A DNA stretch of 14,572 nucleotides, taken from NCBI GenBank assembly GCA_027061425.1, contig JALSUN010000030.1, positions 1 through 14,572 of the forward strand, given 5' to 3'. Below, piece by piece: positions 1 through 7,558 of this stretch. The translations under genes were made by a program, and so were the position numbers. Positions within the stretch are counted from its first letter, which is position 1, and the number at the start of each line of letters is the position of its first letter. Below the pieces are notes generated by a model, which was not told the origin of the DNA, searched no databases, and worked only from the letters and a program-made list of their open reading frames with translations. The stretch comes from Helicobacteraceae bacterium (lineage in GTDB: Bacteria; Campylobacterota; Campylobacteria; Campylobacterales; Sulfurimonadaceae).

Positions 1-239
1 GGTCAACACCTATGGAACTGGCTAAAGAGAAACTTGGCGACAAGTACGTTCTTCAAGGCAACATGGAACCAACACGTCTCTACTCAAAAGAGAAGACGAC
101 AGAATCTGTAGAGAAGATACAGTCTATTATGAATTCAAAGCGCCACATTTTTAATCTCGGTCACGGTATCTTACCGGATGTTCCAGTAGAAAATGCCAAG
201 CACTTCGTCCGCGAATGTCAACGCGTGAGTAAAAAGTAA
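1..239 (+). CDS. hemE: Uroporphyrinogen decarboxylase HemE, C-terminal part
   Basis: This is the last roughly 79 codons of a gene that begins before the window; the frame is open to the left edge, and the ATG at 12 is an internal Met. HemE removes the four acetate carboxyl groups of uroporphyrinogen III to give coproporphyrinogen III in cytoplasmic heme biosynthesis. The visible residues match the family's C-terminal end: LQGNMEPTRLY, where the family has a GN(L/M)DP-type strand, and then HIFNLGHGILPDVPVENAKH, a very conserved HemE signature, with the stop TAA at 237-239. No catalytic N-terminal residues can be judged from this fragment. The radical SAM gene starts four bases after the stop, so the two are probably co-transcribed. 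Identification is firm; nothing in the fragment suggests decay. Confidence 0.95.
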   Translation, partial: STPMELAKEKLGDKYVLQGNMEPTRLYSKEKTTESVEKIQSIMNSKRHIFNLGHGILPDVPVENAKHFVRECQRVSKK

Positions 240-243
240 TATA

Positions 244-1182
244 TTGAGCACTATCTTTGGCCCTGTTCACTCTCGCCGTTTCGGTGTGAGTTTGGGTATC
301 GATCTCTCCCCCTCTCATAAACAGTGTAATTTCGATTGTCTTTACTGTGAATTAGCTCCTGCTACTACAGTTGATATTCAAACTAAAACACCCAGTGTAC
401 AAAGTATTATCACTGACTTACAAACTGCCCTTCAAGAACACAGTAACATTGATGAGATTACACTAACCGCAAATGGTGAGCCTACACTTTACCCACATCT
501 AAAAGAACTTATTTCAGAGATAGACAAGATTAAAGAGAGCAAAGAGACGCTGATTTTAACTAACAGTGCAGCCTTAGTAGATGAGAATGTATTTAACTCC
601 CTCCTAGACCTTGACCAAGTAAAACTCTCTCTTGACGCGGTGAGTACGGATATATTTAGAAAAATAGACCGACCACATGAAGCGATAGACCTCTCAAAAC
701 TTATAGATGCTGTAGTGCGTTTCAGTGATGTCTACACAGGTAAACTTTTTATAGAGATTTTGTTTGTAAGAGGACTTAACGATACTAAACAAGAAGTTGC
801 CAAGCTCAACAGTGTACTTCACAAACTCAAGGCACTACGCATAGATATAGGTACGATAGACCGCCCTCCGGCTTATCCTGTTGAGGGGATTAGTTATGGT
901 GAGTTGGTAAACATAGCCCAGCAGTTTGACGCCTCTCTACCTATTAACATTGCTTCAAGAGTCCATGCCGAATTCTCTCAGTCTTCTTACAGTGACGCTG
1001 AAATCATTAACACTTTAGATAAACGTCCCTTAACACCTGAAGATGTAGAAATTTTGTTTGACAAAAAGAGTACAGAGAGACTTTTAGCGTTAGTAAAGAG
1101 TAAAAAAGTAGACGTTATAGAACGTGCAAAACTGGAATTTTACGTACCTGTAGAAAACTTAGAAAGAAAACGCAAAAAGTAA
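244..1182 (+). CDS. Radical SAM protein, COG0731/TYW1-like Fe-S oxidoreductase family
   Basis: The 312-residue protein opens with GPVHSRRFGVSLGIDLSP and the radical SAM cluster motif C28-x3-C32-x2-C35 (CNFDCLYC), which would hold a [4Fe-4S] cluster that cleaves S-adenosylmethionine. The NGEPTL segment at about residues 77-82 is the usual SAM-binding GGEP-like strand. Length and N-terminus fit the COG0731-like family related to wybutosine synthesis enzymes, although bacteria make no wybutosine; the substrate is unknown. The start is TTG at 244. An in-frame TGA at 226-228 excludes anything longer, no ATG or GTG lies between, and the conserved GPVHS motif begins only five residues in. It follows hemE by four bases, which suggests an operon, and the pairing with hemE is one I recall from other Campylobacterota (not verified). 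Family is certain, role is not. Confidence 0.88.
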   Translation: MSTIFGPVHSRRFGVSLGIDLSPSHKQCNFDCLYCELAPATTVDIQTKTPSVQSIITDLQTALQEHSNIDEITLTANGEPTLYPHLKELISEIDKIKESKETLILTNSAALVDENVFNSLLDLDQVKLSLDAVSTDIFRKIDRPHEAIDLSKLIDAVVRFSDVYTGKLFIEILFVRGLNDTKQEVAKLNSVLHKLKALRIDIGTIDRPPAYPVEGISYGELVNIAQQFDASLPINIASRVHAEFSQSSYSDAEIINTLDKRPLTPEDVEILFDKKSTERLLALVKSKKVDVIERAKLEFYVPVENLERKRKK

Positions 1183-1192
1183 GTAAAATTAC

Positions 1193-1221
1193 TTGACTTT
1201 AAAGCTTCCATCTACTATAAT
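1193..1221 (+). promoter_or_regulatory. Sigma-70 promoter for tRNA-Asn
   Basis: A -35 box TTGACT (1193-1198) and a -10 box TATAAT (1216-1221) are separated by exactly 17 bp. Initiation would fall near 1228, about ten bases before the mature tRNA. The near-consensus match is what a stable RNA gene would need. It begins only about 10 bases past the radical SAM stop codon. Confidence 0.85.
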
Positions 1222-1238
1222 CTCGCCCTATCAAACAT

Positions 1239-1313
1239 TCCGGATTAGCTCAGCGGTAGAGTAGGTGACTGTTAATCACTTGGTCACTGGTTCGAATCCA
1301 GTATCCGGAGCCA
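1239..1313 (+). tRNA. tRNA-Asn (anticodon GTT)
   Basis: The cloverleaf folds completely. Acceptor stem TCCGGAT (1239-1245) pairs with ATCCGGA (1303-1309), followed by discriminator G1310 and an encoded CCA (1311-1313). The D arm contains GCTCAGCGGTAGAGT. The anticodon stem GGTGA/TCACT (one G-T pair) presents loop CTGTTAA with anticodon GTT at 1271-1273, which reads AAC and AAT. The T arm is ACTGG-TTCGAAT-CCAGT. No second copy of its 3' end appears in the window, so there is no sign of an integrated element at this tRNA. Confidence 0.97.
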
Positions 1314-1325
1314 CTTTCAATGACT

Positions 1326-1406
1326 CTTTTTCCTTTACTCGGCGTTATCAACTAACTCACATACATAAGTATGCTTCGTCAGATTCTGCCTTGATTAAAG
1401 AAAAAA
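1326..1406. repeat. Long imperfect inverted repeat downstream of tRNA-Asn
   Basis: The left arm runs from about 1326 (TTTTCCTTTACTC) and the right arm ends at about 1406 (GATTAAAGAAAAAA). Matching blocks going inward are TTTTC/GAAAA, CTTTA/TAAAG, GGC (1341-1343)/GCC (1388-1390), ATC/GAT and a perfect apex CATAC (1360-1364)-ATAA-GTATG (1369-1373). The region between blocks is mismatched, so this is a degenerate cruciform or hairpin of about 80 bases. It could be a tRNA-flanking repeat, a miniature mobile element remnant or an RNA structure; one copy cannot tell them apart. Confidence 0.5.
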
Positions 1407-1411
1407 TAGCC

Positions 1412-1428
1412 CTTGAAAGCAAGCTTTT
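1412..1428 (+). terminator. Weak hairpin with short T run, possible tRNA transcript terminator
   Basis: CTTG (1412-1415) pairs with CAAG (1420-1423) around an AAAG tetraloop. It is followed by C and then TTTT (1425-1428). The stem is only four base pairs, so this is a weak candidate end for the rightward tRNA transcript. No better hairpin plus T tract was seen downstream of the tRNA. Confidence 0.25.
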
Positions 1429-1593
1429 CGTCAATTCTATTCTATGTCATTTTCGGGGTTAATACCACTTTTAGAAATTAGCGTACTTATATTTCACGTT
1501 ATAGCGTTAATACAAGTTTTCTAACTGTGTAATATCAGTATTTTATAAGACGATAAGTGTTGTTGATTTTAGAAGTAGAAACTGGGAGATAGT

Positions 1594-1616
1594 ATAGGAG
1601 TTCAAGAAACTCCTAT
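1594..1616 (-). terminator. Perfect 9-bp hairpin downstream of groEL
   Basis: ATAGGAGTT (1594-1602) and AACTCCTAT (1608-1616) are perfect complements around a five-base loop, 29 bases past the groEL stop. A second, shorter hairpin, ATCAGC (1630-1635)/GCTGAT (1640-1645), begins at the stop codon itself. Neither has a clear T tract on the minus strand, so these may stabilise the groEL mRNA 3' end or act in a non-canonical terminator rather than being classical intrinsic terminators. Confidence 0.45.
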
Positions 1617-1644
1617 GTTGAGTAAGAGCATCAGCCTTAGCTGA

Positions 1645-3288
1645 TTACATGCCCATTGGCATACCTGGCATTCCGCCGCCCATGTCACCGCCAGCTGGTG
1701 CCGGTGGTGTTGGTTCTGGGATGTCATGGATCGTTGCTTCTGTGGTGAGAAGCATACTTGAAACTGATGTTGCGTTGGTTAGGGCAACACGTGCTACTTT
1801 AAGTGGATCGATGATACCCGCTTCGAACATGTCGACGTACTCGCCTGTTGCTGCATTGAAGCCTGTAGTGTCATTGTCTGCTGTTTCGATGGCATTTACA
1901 ACAACACCCGCGTCAAATCCTGCATTGGTAGCGATCTGCTTGACCGGTGCTTTTACAGCGCGTAGGATGATCTCACAACCTATCTTCTGGTCGCCTTCTA
2001 ACTCTGGTAGAGAGACCTTGGATGCTGCGCGTACAAGTGCTGCACCACCACCGATGATGATACCCTCTTCAACAGCTGCTTTAGTTGCTGAAAGTGCATC
2101 GTCTACACGGTCCTTTTTCTCTTTCATCTCTGTCTCTGTTGCGGCACCGACTTTGATCACGGCAACACCACCAGAAAGCTTGGCAAGACGCTCTTGAAGT
2201 TTCTCTTTGTCATACTCAGAAGTCGTTGTCTCCATCTGTGTTTTGATCTCAGCGATGCGAGAAGCAACCGCCTCTTTAGAACCGACACCATTTACGATGA
2301 CCGTGTTGTCTTTGTCGATGACTACGCGTGATGCTTGTCCAAGATCTTCGATAGTGGTTGACTCTAGTGTACGACCGATCTCTTCAGAGATGATCTGACC
2401 GCCAGTCAAGATGGCGATGTCTTGTAACATAGCTTTACGACGGTCACCAAAGCCTGGTGCTTTGACTGCAGTGATGTTCAAGATACCACGCATTTTGTTA
2501 ACAACCAATGTTGCCAATGCTTCACCCTCAACATCTTCAGCGATGATAAGCATCGGACGGTTGGTCTTTTGTACCTGCTCAAGAACAGGAAGGATGTCTT
2601 TTAGGTTAGAGATCTTACCATCAAACATCAAGATAAATGGTTGTTCGATCTCTGCTGTCATCTTCTCTGTGTTGGTGATGAAGTAAGGAGAGAGGTACCC
2701 GCGGTCAAACTGCATACCCTCAACAACATCAAGTTCGTCACTGATACCTTTAGCCTCTTCAACAGTAATGACACCGTCTTGACCTACCTTGTCCATCGCT
2801 TCAGCAATCATGTCGCCAATGCTAGTGTCAGAGTTTGCAGAGATACTTGCGACCTGTGCAATCTCTTTTTTACCCGCGACTTTCATAGAAGCCTCTGTAA
2901 GGTGTGTCAAGATCTCAGTCATCGCCTTGTCCATACCACGCTTGACCTCTACTGGGTTTGCACCAGCAGTGATGTTACGAAGACCTTCTGTGAAGATAGC
3001 GTTGGCAAGAACAGTAGCGGTAGTTGTACCGTCTCCTGCTTCGTCTGCTGTGTTAGCAGAGACCTGCTTGACCAGTTGTGCGCCCATGTTCTCTAGAGGG
3101 TCTTGAAGCTCGACCTCACGTGCTACTGAAACACCATCTTTAGTGATAACAGGTGCACCGTATGAACGCTGTATCAAAACGTTACGGCCGCGTGGCCCCA
3201 TAGTGACTTTTACTGCGTCGGTTAGTTTTTGAACACCCTCTGCGAGGGCGTTACGTGCATTGTCTGAATAGTGAATTTCTTTTGCCAT
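1645..3288 (-). CDS. groEL: Chaperonin GroEL (60 kDa, Hsp60)
   Basis: This full-length 547-residue chaperonin forms the double-ring ATP-driven folding chamber in the cytoplasm with GroES as lid. The sequence is textbook: AKEIHYSDNAR N-terminus, nucleotide-binding TMGPRGRNV (29-37), DGVSVAREVELQDP (51-64) and GDGTTTA (85-91), an intact apical domain (FDRGYLSPYFI, ISNLKDILPVLE), GGGAAL in the equatorial domain, and a flexible Gly-Met-rich tail ending GGGMPGMPMGM. The start ATG at 3288 has a strong AAGGAGA ribosome site. It lies 25 bases after the groES stop, so both come from one transcript. Several antisense open frames across it are codon-bias artefacts. It is the only groEL seen here. Confidence 0.99.
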   Translation of the reverse strand: MAKEIHYSDNARNALAEGVQKLTDAVKVTMGPRGRNVLIQRSYGAPVITKDGVSVAREVELQDPLENMGAQLVKQVSANTADEAGDGTTTATVLANAIFTEGLRNITAGANPVEVKRGMDKAMTEILTHLTEASMKVAGKKEIAQVASISANSDTSIGDMIAEAMDKVGQDGVITVEEAKGISDELDVVEGMQFDRGYLSPYFITNTEKMTAEIEQPFILMFDGKISNLKDILPVLEQVQKTNRPMLIIAEDVEGEALATLVVNKMRGILNITAVKAPGFGDRRKAMLQDIAILTGGQIISEEIGRTLESTTIEDLGQASRVVIDKDNTVIVNGVGSKEAVASRIAEIKTQMETTTSEYDKEKLQERLAKLSGGVAVIKVGAATETEMKEKKDRVDDALSATKAAVEEGIIIGGGAALVRAASKVSLPELEGDQKIGCEIILRAVKAPVKQIATNAGFDAGVVVNAIETADNDTTGFNAATGEYVDMFEAGIIDPLKVARVALTNATSVSSMLLTTEATIHDIPEPTPPAPAGGDMGGGMPGMPMGM

Positions 3289-3313
3289 AATTGTTCTCCT
3301 TATATTTTAATAG

Positions 3314-3574
3314 TTATTTGATGATTCCAAAAAGGTCGTCGAGTTCTAAGATGAGATAGTTCTCGCCCTCTACCTTAAACTCATTGCCCGCATACTTGCC
3401 AAAGACAACAACGTCTTCAACTTTGACGTTCTCTACCTCTGTAGAGACAGCAACAACTTTTCCAGTTGATGGTTTCTCTGTAGCATTGTCAGGAATAATG
3501 ATCCCTGACGCTGTCGTTTTAGCTTCTTCTGTACGTGAAACAAGTACACGTTTTCCAAGTGGTTCAAAGTTCAT
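3314..3574 (-). CDS. groES: Co-chaperonin GroES (10 kDa)
   Basis: The 86-residue co-chaperonin caps the GroEL cavity. Visible hallmarks are the N-terminal FEPLGKRVLV strand, the mobile loop EEAKTTASGIIIPD (about 16-29) whose hydrophobic tip contacts GroEL, GKVVAVS, the VVVFGKYAGNEFKVEGENYLIL barrel strands, and the end LDDLFGIIK. It has no Cys/His-rich metal-binding tail of the kind known in Helicobacter pylori GroES, and its length is normal for the phylum. An AAAGGA site precedes the ATG. Transcription probably starts from the promoter at 3613-3641. The perfect inverted repeat just upstream of that promoter is the likely control site; no CIRCE or HAIR operator is visible. Confidence 0.98.
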   Translation of the reverse strand: MNFEPLGKRVLVSRTEEAKTTASGIIIPDNATEKPSTGKVVAVSTEVENVKVEDVVVFGKYAGNEFKVEGENYLILELDDLFGIIK

Positions 3575-3612
3575 GTGTATCCTTTATATGTAATATATAT
3601 TTTATGGTCGGA

Positions 3613-3641
3613 ATTTTACAAAAATTAAGGCAACAAGTCAA
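3613..3641 (-). promoter_or_regulatory. Sigma-70-type promoter of groES-groEL
   Basis: On the minus strand a -35 box TTGACT (3641-3636) is followed after 17 bp by a -10 box TAAAAT (3618-3613), about 40 bases before the groES start. Both hexamers match consensus at five of six positions and the spacing is optimal. This suggests housekeeping-sigma transcription modulated by a repressor or activator, not a dedicated heat-shock sigma factor, which agrees with the phylum's general lack of sigma-32. Confidence 0.7.
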
Positions 3642-3643
3642 CA

Positions 3644-3666
3644 ACTTTAGTCTTAGGGACTAAAGT
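3644..3666. promoter_or_regulatory. Perfect inverted repeat, candidate operator between groES and the methyltransferase
   Basis: ACTTTAGTC (3644-3652) and GACTAAAGT (3658-3666) are perfect complements around a five-base centre TTAGG. The repeat sits two bases upstream of the groES -35 box and about 100 bases in front of the divergent methyltransferase gene. It does not match CIRCE (TTAGCACTC-N9-GAGTGCTAA) or HAIR (CTTGAGT-N7-ACTCAAG). Two full nine-base arms at a promoter edge fit a dimeric repressor or activator site. No T tract follows on either strand, so it is not an intrinsic terminator. Confidence 0.6.
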
Positions 3667-3766
3667 ATATTTATAGAGTTTATAAAAGATGAAGATACGC
3701 TTATGATTTGGAGATAAAACAGGTTTTATGATACATTGATAAAGAGAAATTTTATAAGGACAAGCG

Positions 3767-4378
3767 ATGTCAAGGTTTGATCAAAAAGCAAAAGAGTGGG
3801 ATGGTTCAGAGCGTAGGCGCGAACTTGCGTCGAGCATAGCAGAGACTATAATTAAAAATGTACCCTTGTCCAAAGAGATGCATCTCTTAGATTTTGGAGC
3901 AGGTACAGGCCTTATGACCAAGCACCTTATCCCTTTTGTAAAGGAGATTACAGCACTTGACTTTTCAAGTGAGATGTTAAAGAAGTTGGAAGAGAATACA
4001 AAGTCTTGGGGTGGATCGAAGGTCACAACGGTGCATAGTGATATATTGAAATATGAAAATAAAATGCTATTTGATGGTATCGTCAGTTCTATGAGTATGC
4101 ATCATATAGAAGATTTAGAAGCATTGTTCCAAAAGTTTTCTACGCTTTTAAGAGCTGATGGGTTTATAGCCATCGCCGACCTTGACAAAGAAGACGGCAG
4201 CTTTCATGATGATGGCAACAAGGGTGTCCACCACTACGGTTTTGAACAAGCCCTCCTAACCAAACTGGCAGAAGAAAATGGTTTCAGAGATGTGACTTTT
4301 ATAGAGGCCTATACCTTTAAAAAAGAAAATAATAGGAAGTACCCAGTGTTTTTAATGCGGGCGTCTAAAGAGCTATAG
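3767..4378 (+). CDS. Class I SAM-dependent methyltransferase
   Basis: The 203-residue cytoplasmic protein has the Rossmann methyltransferase motifs in order. Motif I is LLDFGAGTGLMTKHL (about 43-57, SAM binding), then ITALDFSSEML with the acidic residue that holds the SAM ribose, then VHSDILKYE, and FDGIVSSMSMHHIED as motif IV followed by LLRADGFIAIADLD. It is of the UbiE/Methyltransf_11 style, and the acceptor substrate cannot be read from sequence. The ATG at 3767 has AAGGA six bases upstream. A possible promoter is TTTATA (3679-3684)-17 bp-TATGAT (3702-3707), which would place the shared inverted repeat just upstream of its -35. It is monocistronic: its 3' end faces the minus-strand membrane operon across 25 bases without a clear terminator. 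Confidence 0.88.
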   Translation: MSRFDQKAKEWDGSERRRELASSIAETIIKNVPLSKEMHLLDFGAGTGLMTKHLIPFVKEITALDFSSEMLKKLEENTKSWGGSKVTTVHSDILKYENKMLFDGIVSSMSMHHIEDLEALFQKFSTLLRADGFIAIADLDKEDGSFHDDGNKGVHHYGFEQALLTKLAEENGFRDVTFIEAYTFKKENNRKYPVFLMRASKEL

Positions 4379-4403
4379 TTGTGTAGGTTGTGCAAATAGA
4401 CCT

Positions 4404-5099
4404 TTATGCATTGACACGAGCTCTCATCTCTACAAAAGCCGTGAATGTAAAGAGTGTGAGTACATAAGATGCCAGATAGATATTCGCCCACTCAAAGTAG
4501 AAAATGATATTGGTAGTTTGAAAGATCAAGATAAGTGTGATATACAGTAGCAAAAAAATGATATAGAGTGTTTTAAACCCGCTGTTAATACTGTGCTTTA
4601 TAAAAAAGAGAAGCAGCACAAGAAGTGTTCCATTTTCTAAAAATGTAAACAAGACCTTGGCCAAGATGGCAAAATCTTGATAAAAGCTACTTAAAGTTTC
4701 AGGGATGGCGAACCATAGTAAGATGGTTATCATATCGAGAACAGAGATGACAAATGCAAGAAGAAGTAGTGCGCCGGGATCCTGTAATTTGCTGTAAAGA
4801 AGATAAGCAAGATAGACGATGAGAACAGGAACGCCATAGGAAAAGTCAAAGTCTGAGAGCTTAAGAGTAAGGTCAGGAAACCAACTGGTGGCAAGCAGAG
4901 CGAAACTCGAAATGCTGATGAGACCTACTTGTTGTGCAACACCTGAAAGGTAGGTGCGCTCTTGGTCTGAGAGAGGGGTGTTGGAAGACTCTTTTTGAGT
5001 ATGACGAACATAAAGATAAATAAGCCCGGATACAACCAGCACGACAAAAACTACAGCACCGATAAAGAGTAAAAGAAGTTGTGATGCTAATTCGCCCAT
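4404..5099 (-). CDS. Hypothetical polytopic membrane protein, last gene of four-gene operon
   Basis: I do not recognise this family. The 231-residue protein is almost entirely hydrophobic with about seven predicted membrane segments: 7-30, about 58-75, 87-104, 109-133, about 143-163, 177-200 and 205-220. A short charged stretch (RHTQKESSNTPLSDQERTY) lies after the first. No catalytic or transport motif is visible. A start 13 codons further upstream at 5138 is possible, but the ATG at 5099 has GAAGG at a seven-base spacing and puts a membrane helix directly after the start, so I prefer it. It lies 55 bases downstream of the preceding gene, on the same strand. The whole operon is rich in membrane segments, so a membrane complex is possible, but its role is unknown. 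Confidence 0.75.
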   Translation of the reverse strand: MGELASQLLLLFIGAVVFVVLVVSGLIYLYVRHTQKESSNTPLSDQERTYLSGVAQQVGLISISSFALLATSWFPDLTLKLSDFDFSYGVPVLIVYLAYLLYSKLQDPGALLLLAFVISVLDMITILLWFAIPETLSSFYQDFAILAKVLFTFLENGTLLVLLLFFIKHSINSGFKTLYIIFLLLYITLILIFQTTNIIFYFEWANIYLASYVLTLFTFTAFVEMRARVNA

Positions 5100-5154
5100 A
5101 ATATTACCTTCAGTGAAATGATGTGTGATAGTGTACATTTTTCATAGTAAGTAC

Positions 5155-6393
5155 CTACTTATCTCTCAGCAGTTTATTAAAGAAATGAAACATTTTTTTG
5201 ATCTTGTCTTGGCTTTTGACATATTTGACAAGGATAATATGCTTTTTGTCTTGAGTAATGGCGACCATCATCTTGTTAAAGCCTTTAGACTTTTTCTTGG
5301 GAACCTGTTTAAAAAGATCAAGGTAGATGAGCTTAAAACTTTGTGTTAGGTCGATCTCTGTCTCTTTTATTAGGATACCAAACAAAAAGAGCTTTTCGCT
5401 AACTTTCTCTTTGGTAATGGTGATGCGTGTCTCTAAAAAGTACTCATAAAGTCCATAGATTATGCCGACAGAACCCATCATAAAAAAGAGAGAGCCGACA
5501 AATGAAGCCAGACCAGCATCTGCAAAAAGTAAGATCCCCAAACCTATGACCCCAAAGATGCTTGCAAAGATGATGATGGCTAGACTGGCGTCTGAAGCGG
5601 TGAAGGGAAGATAATGCAAGTGGTAGGTCTCATCTTCTTGAGTAAGCGGTAGCTCGGAGTATAGGGTAGCCTGGGTCTTATACTCTGAGAGACTGTTAGA
5701 TGCTTTAACGCTTAGGTACTTGGAGGTCTCTTTACCGTTTTTTGCTTCTATGGTGAAGGTACGCATAAAACGAAGTTTGGTCTCTTCTAAAACGATACTC
5801 ACTTCCCAGGTGTAACCAGAGTCGGCGCTTCCTTGTGTCGGCTTGAGGGATTTTGGTACGTTAAAACAGAACTCTAAGGCGCTTTGATCTCCCTGGTTGA
5901 TGATGTGTGCATAAGAACTTTCACGCCACATCAAGTCACTGTGATGGGTGGTTCGGGTCTGTCCGTTTCCTGAACGGCTGGTGTCTCTGGAGGTGGTGGT
6001 GTAGACGTAGTGGTTAGAGAGAGTGACTTTAAACTTAGCGTCTAAAGGGTAACGGTGGTTTAACACAACAGTACCTCCTATCTCTCCTCCTACAGCAGGA
6101 GTGGGTGGGTCAAGAAAGAGTGGGGTACGGCCATGAAAGAACCAGCTTAAGGTCTCGCGTATGGCGGAGTACATCAAAAACATCGCTAACAAGATAATAG
6201 CCATGAGTAAGATTTTTACCCCCGTGTTGTTTGCTTGTTCTAGACCTCTTGTGTAGATGGGAATGGCGATAAGAGAGACCCCGAGTGCACCAAACCAGAT
6301 GCCAAAAAGTGATGACTTGGCTTGTGAGTAGATAGGGGTCTGTTTTGAGAAGTCTAAATTCTCTTTTTGAGAAGGGCGATTTTTCCCAGCCAT
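5155..6393 (-). CDS. Membrane protein with central arrestin-like beta domain (unknown function)
   Basis: The 412-residue protein has a clear architecture: TM helices at about 28-47 and 58-77, a beta-rich domain at about 95-225, TM helices at about 268-291 and 296-317, and a basic C-terminal domain of about 95 residues. The central domain carries GGEIGGTVVLNHRYP, SNHYVYTTTSRD, MWRESSYAHI, ALEFCFNVPKSLKP and YTWEVSIVLEE. This strand pattern resembles arrestin or Spo0M-like sandwiches, which usually bind proteins; that likeness is inference from pattern. The C-terminal ITITKEKVSEKLFLFG is reminiscent of a PH-like fold. Its ATG overlaps the upstream gene's stop as TAATG, so translation is coupled. 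No enzyme signature is seen. Confidence 0.78.
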   Translation of the reverse strand: MAGKNRPSQKENLDFSKQTPIYSQAKSSLFGIWFGALGVSLIAIPIYTRGLEQANNTGVKILLMAIILLAMFLMYSAIRETLSWFFHGRTPLFLDPPTPAVGGEIGGTVVLNHRYPLDAKFKVTLSNHYVYTTTSRDTSRSGNGQTRTTHHSDLMWRESSYAHIINQGDQSALEFCFNVPKSLKPTQGSADSGYTWEVSIVLEETKLRFMRTFTIEAKNGKETSKYLSVKASNSLSEYKTQATLYSELPLTQEDETYHLHYLPFTASDASLAIIIFASIFGVIGLGILLFADAGLASFVGSLFFMMGSVGIIYGLYEYFLETRITITKEKVSEKLFLFGILIKETEIDLTQSFKLIYLDLFKQVPKKKSKGFNKMMVAITQDKKHIILVKYVKSQDKIKKMFHFFNKLLRDK

Positions 6394-7550
6394 TATAAAA
6401 TATCCTCAGCAACTGTTTTGAGTGTCACCTCTGGCATTAAAAAAGCAAAGGGCGTGACACTGCCAAGATGTTGTTGTATCCACTCACTTGCAAAACTGTC
6501 AACATGGAGCGCTTGGAGTTTGGTGATATCGTAGTCAAGTGAGATGTTACTTTGGCAGAGCTTTTTATCGTTGGTGTAGTTGTAGGCATAATCTTGATGA
6601 CAGAGATACTCCAAGAGTGCCGCTTCAGAACCAAAAAAGTCTAAAAGTTCTGAAGGAATGTTATGCTCTGAAGCAGGTGAGACTTGAGCGTGTAAAAGGG
6701 TTGTGGATGCTTGAGTAAGCGTTGTGTGGTAGCTGTTGTTTAGCTTTTCATGTCTAAAGGGTTTGGTATAGCGTGTATTCATAGCATCGCTCATTATTAA
6801 TGAGAGTGTTGTTATGATTTGTGAGCTTAAGAAATTTTGTACAAACAAGATGGTACTTTCTACTTTTTTACCTTCATAGCCATCGACATAAAAACGCCAA
6901 TTACTCTGCAGTGGTGAGAGGAAGGGTGCTTTGAAACCTCTGAAAAGTTGCGGACGGAAATGCCCATGTTGGTAGGTTAAGATAGTGAAGAGGGTTTTGC
7001 CTTGGATGTTAATGAGCGAGACCCCTTTTGGCAGGTTGTAGTTTATGGCTTCTATATCCACCAAAAAGTTCAGATAGACGACATCTTTAATCTCACTTTG
7101 TAAAGATAAAGTGGGCAGAAACTTGCGTCTAAGGTTTTTAAAAAAAGGTGATTTTTTTTTAGAAGGTGGGGTGTTCAAAAAATATAAAAACATAATATGT
7201 AAATAGGGTATAAAAACAACAATCCCTGCTGATAACATAGAGATAGGGGGTGTGGTACTGTAGTTGTTGAGGTCATCGTTAAGTAAGAGTGAGATGAAAC
7301 CTATGAAGGTGACGGGTACCCCAAGGTGGGCATAGTAGATGTACATCTTGTCTATGTTTTTGTTAAAGACCATTTTCACCATGATGGTTAAGATGGAGAC
7401 CATACTCACGATAGCAAGGGTTATTAAGATGAAGTATGAGGTTGTAGACCCTGTTACTGCAGTTCCAAGTGCAAAAAACAGCCAAAACAAGAGAGGGAAA
7501 AACTCTAATGTAAGTAAGAATTTGTTGATGATGCCTACTTTAATCTGCAT
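6393..7550 (-). CDS. Four-TM membrane protein with DUF2071/YqjF-like C-terminal domain
   Basis: The 385-residue protein has four predicted N-terminal membrane helices (about 9-31, 37-60, 72-90 and 103-128), a basic linker (PPSKKKSPFFKNLRRK), and a soluble domain from about 155 onward. The sequence VYLNFLVDIEAINYNLPKG, then INIQGKTLFTILTYQHGHFRPQLFRG and NWRFYV, has the order of motifs of DUF2071/YqjF-like, acetoacetate-decarboxylase-fold proteins: 'LP.G', 'G.a..s...', a proline after an arginine, and a YV strand. That match is moderate. No catalytic lysine can be assigned. A good AGGAGA site lies four bases before the ATG. The stop TAA shares its last base with the ATG of the next gene. Second gene of the operon; function unknown. 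Confidence 0.72.
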   Translation of the reverse strand: MQIKVGIINKFLLTLEFFPLLFWLFFALGTAVTGSTTSYFILITLAIVSMVSILTIMVKMVFNKNIDKMYIYYAHLGVPVTFIGFISLLLNDDLNNYSTTPPISMLSAGIVVFIPYLHIMFLYFLNTPPSKKKSPFFKNLRRKFLPTLSLQSEIKDVVYLNFLVDIEAINYNLPKGVSLINIQGKTLFTILTYQHGHFRPQLFRGFKAPFLSPLQSNWRFYVDGYEGKKVESTILFVQNFLSSQIITTLSLIMSDAMNTRYTKPFRHEKLNNSYHTTLTQASTTLLHAQVSPASEHNIPSELLDFFGSEAALLEYLCHQDYAYNYTNDKKLCQSNISLDYDITKLQALHVDSFASEWIQQHLGSVTPFAFLMPEVTLKTVAEDIL

Positions 7551-7558
7551 GTTTTCTC

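Larger units (their letters stand above)
1314..1644. other. Gene-free stretch between tRNA-Asn and groEL
   Basis: No convincing coding frame occupies these 331 bases. The only longer frame runs through the tRNA itself. The left half holds a long imperfect inverted repeat and a small hairpin. The right half (about 1465-1590) is AT-rich with no recognisable signal. The end nearest groEL carries two short hairpins described separately. The stretch serves as the 3' flank of both the rightward tRNA transcript and the leftward groESL transcript. Confidence 0.7.

Noticed and set aside
1286..1313. tRNA-Asn 3' end as a phage or island attachment site
   Set aside because: No direct repeat of the tRNA 3' end and no integrase is present in the window.
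1265..1462. Open frame of 65 codons starting inside tRNA-Asn
   Set aside because: It starts in the tRNA anticodon arm, has no ribosome site and its product has no family character. It is a chance frame.
1649..3106. Several long plus-strand frames opposite groEL
   Set aside because: They are antisense frames produced by groEL's biased codons; the minus-strand protein is a perfect GroEL.
3575..3766. CIRCE or HAIR operator for groESL
   Set aside because: Neither consensus is present on either strand; the only strong inverted repeat there has different arms and spacing.
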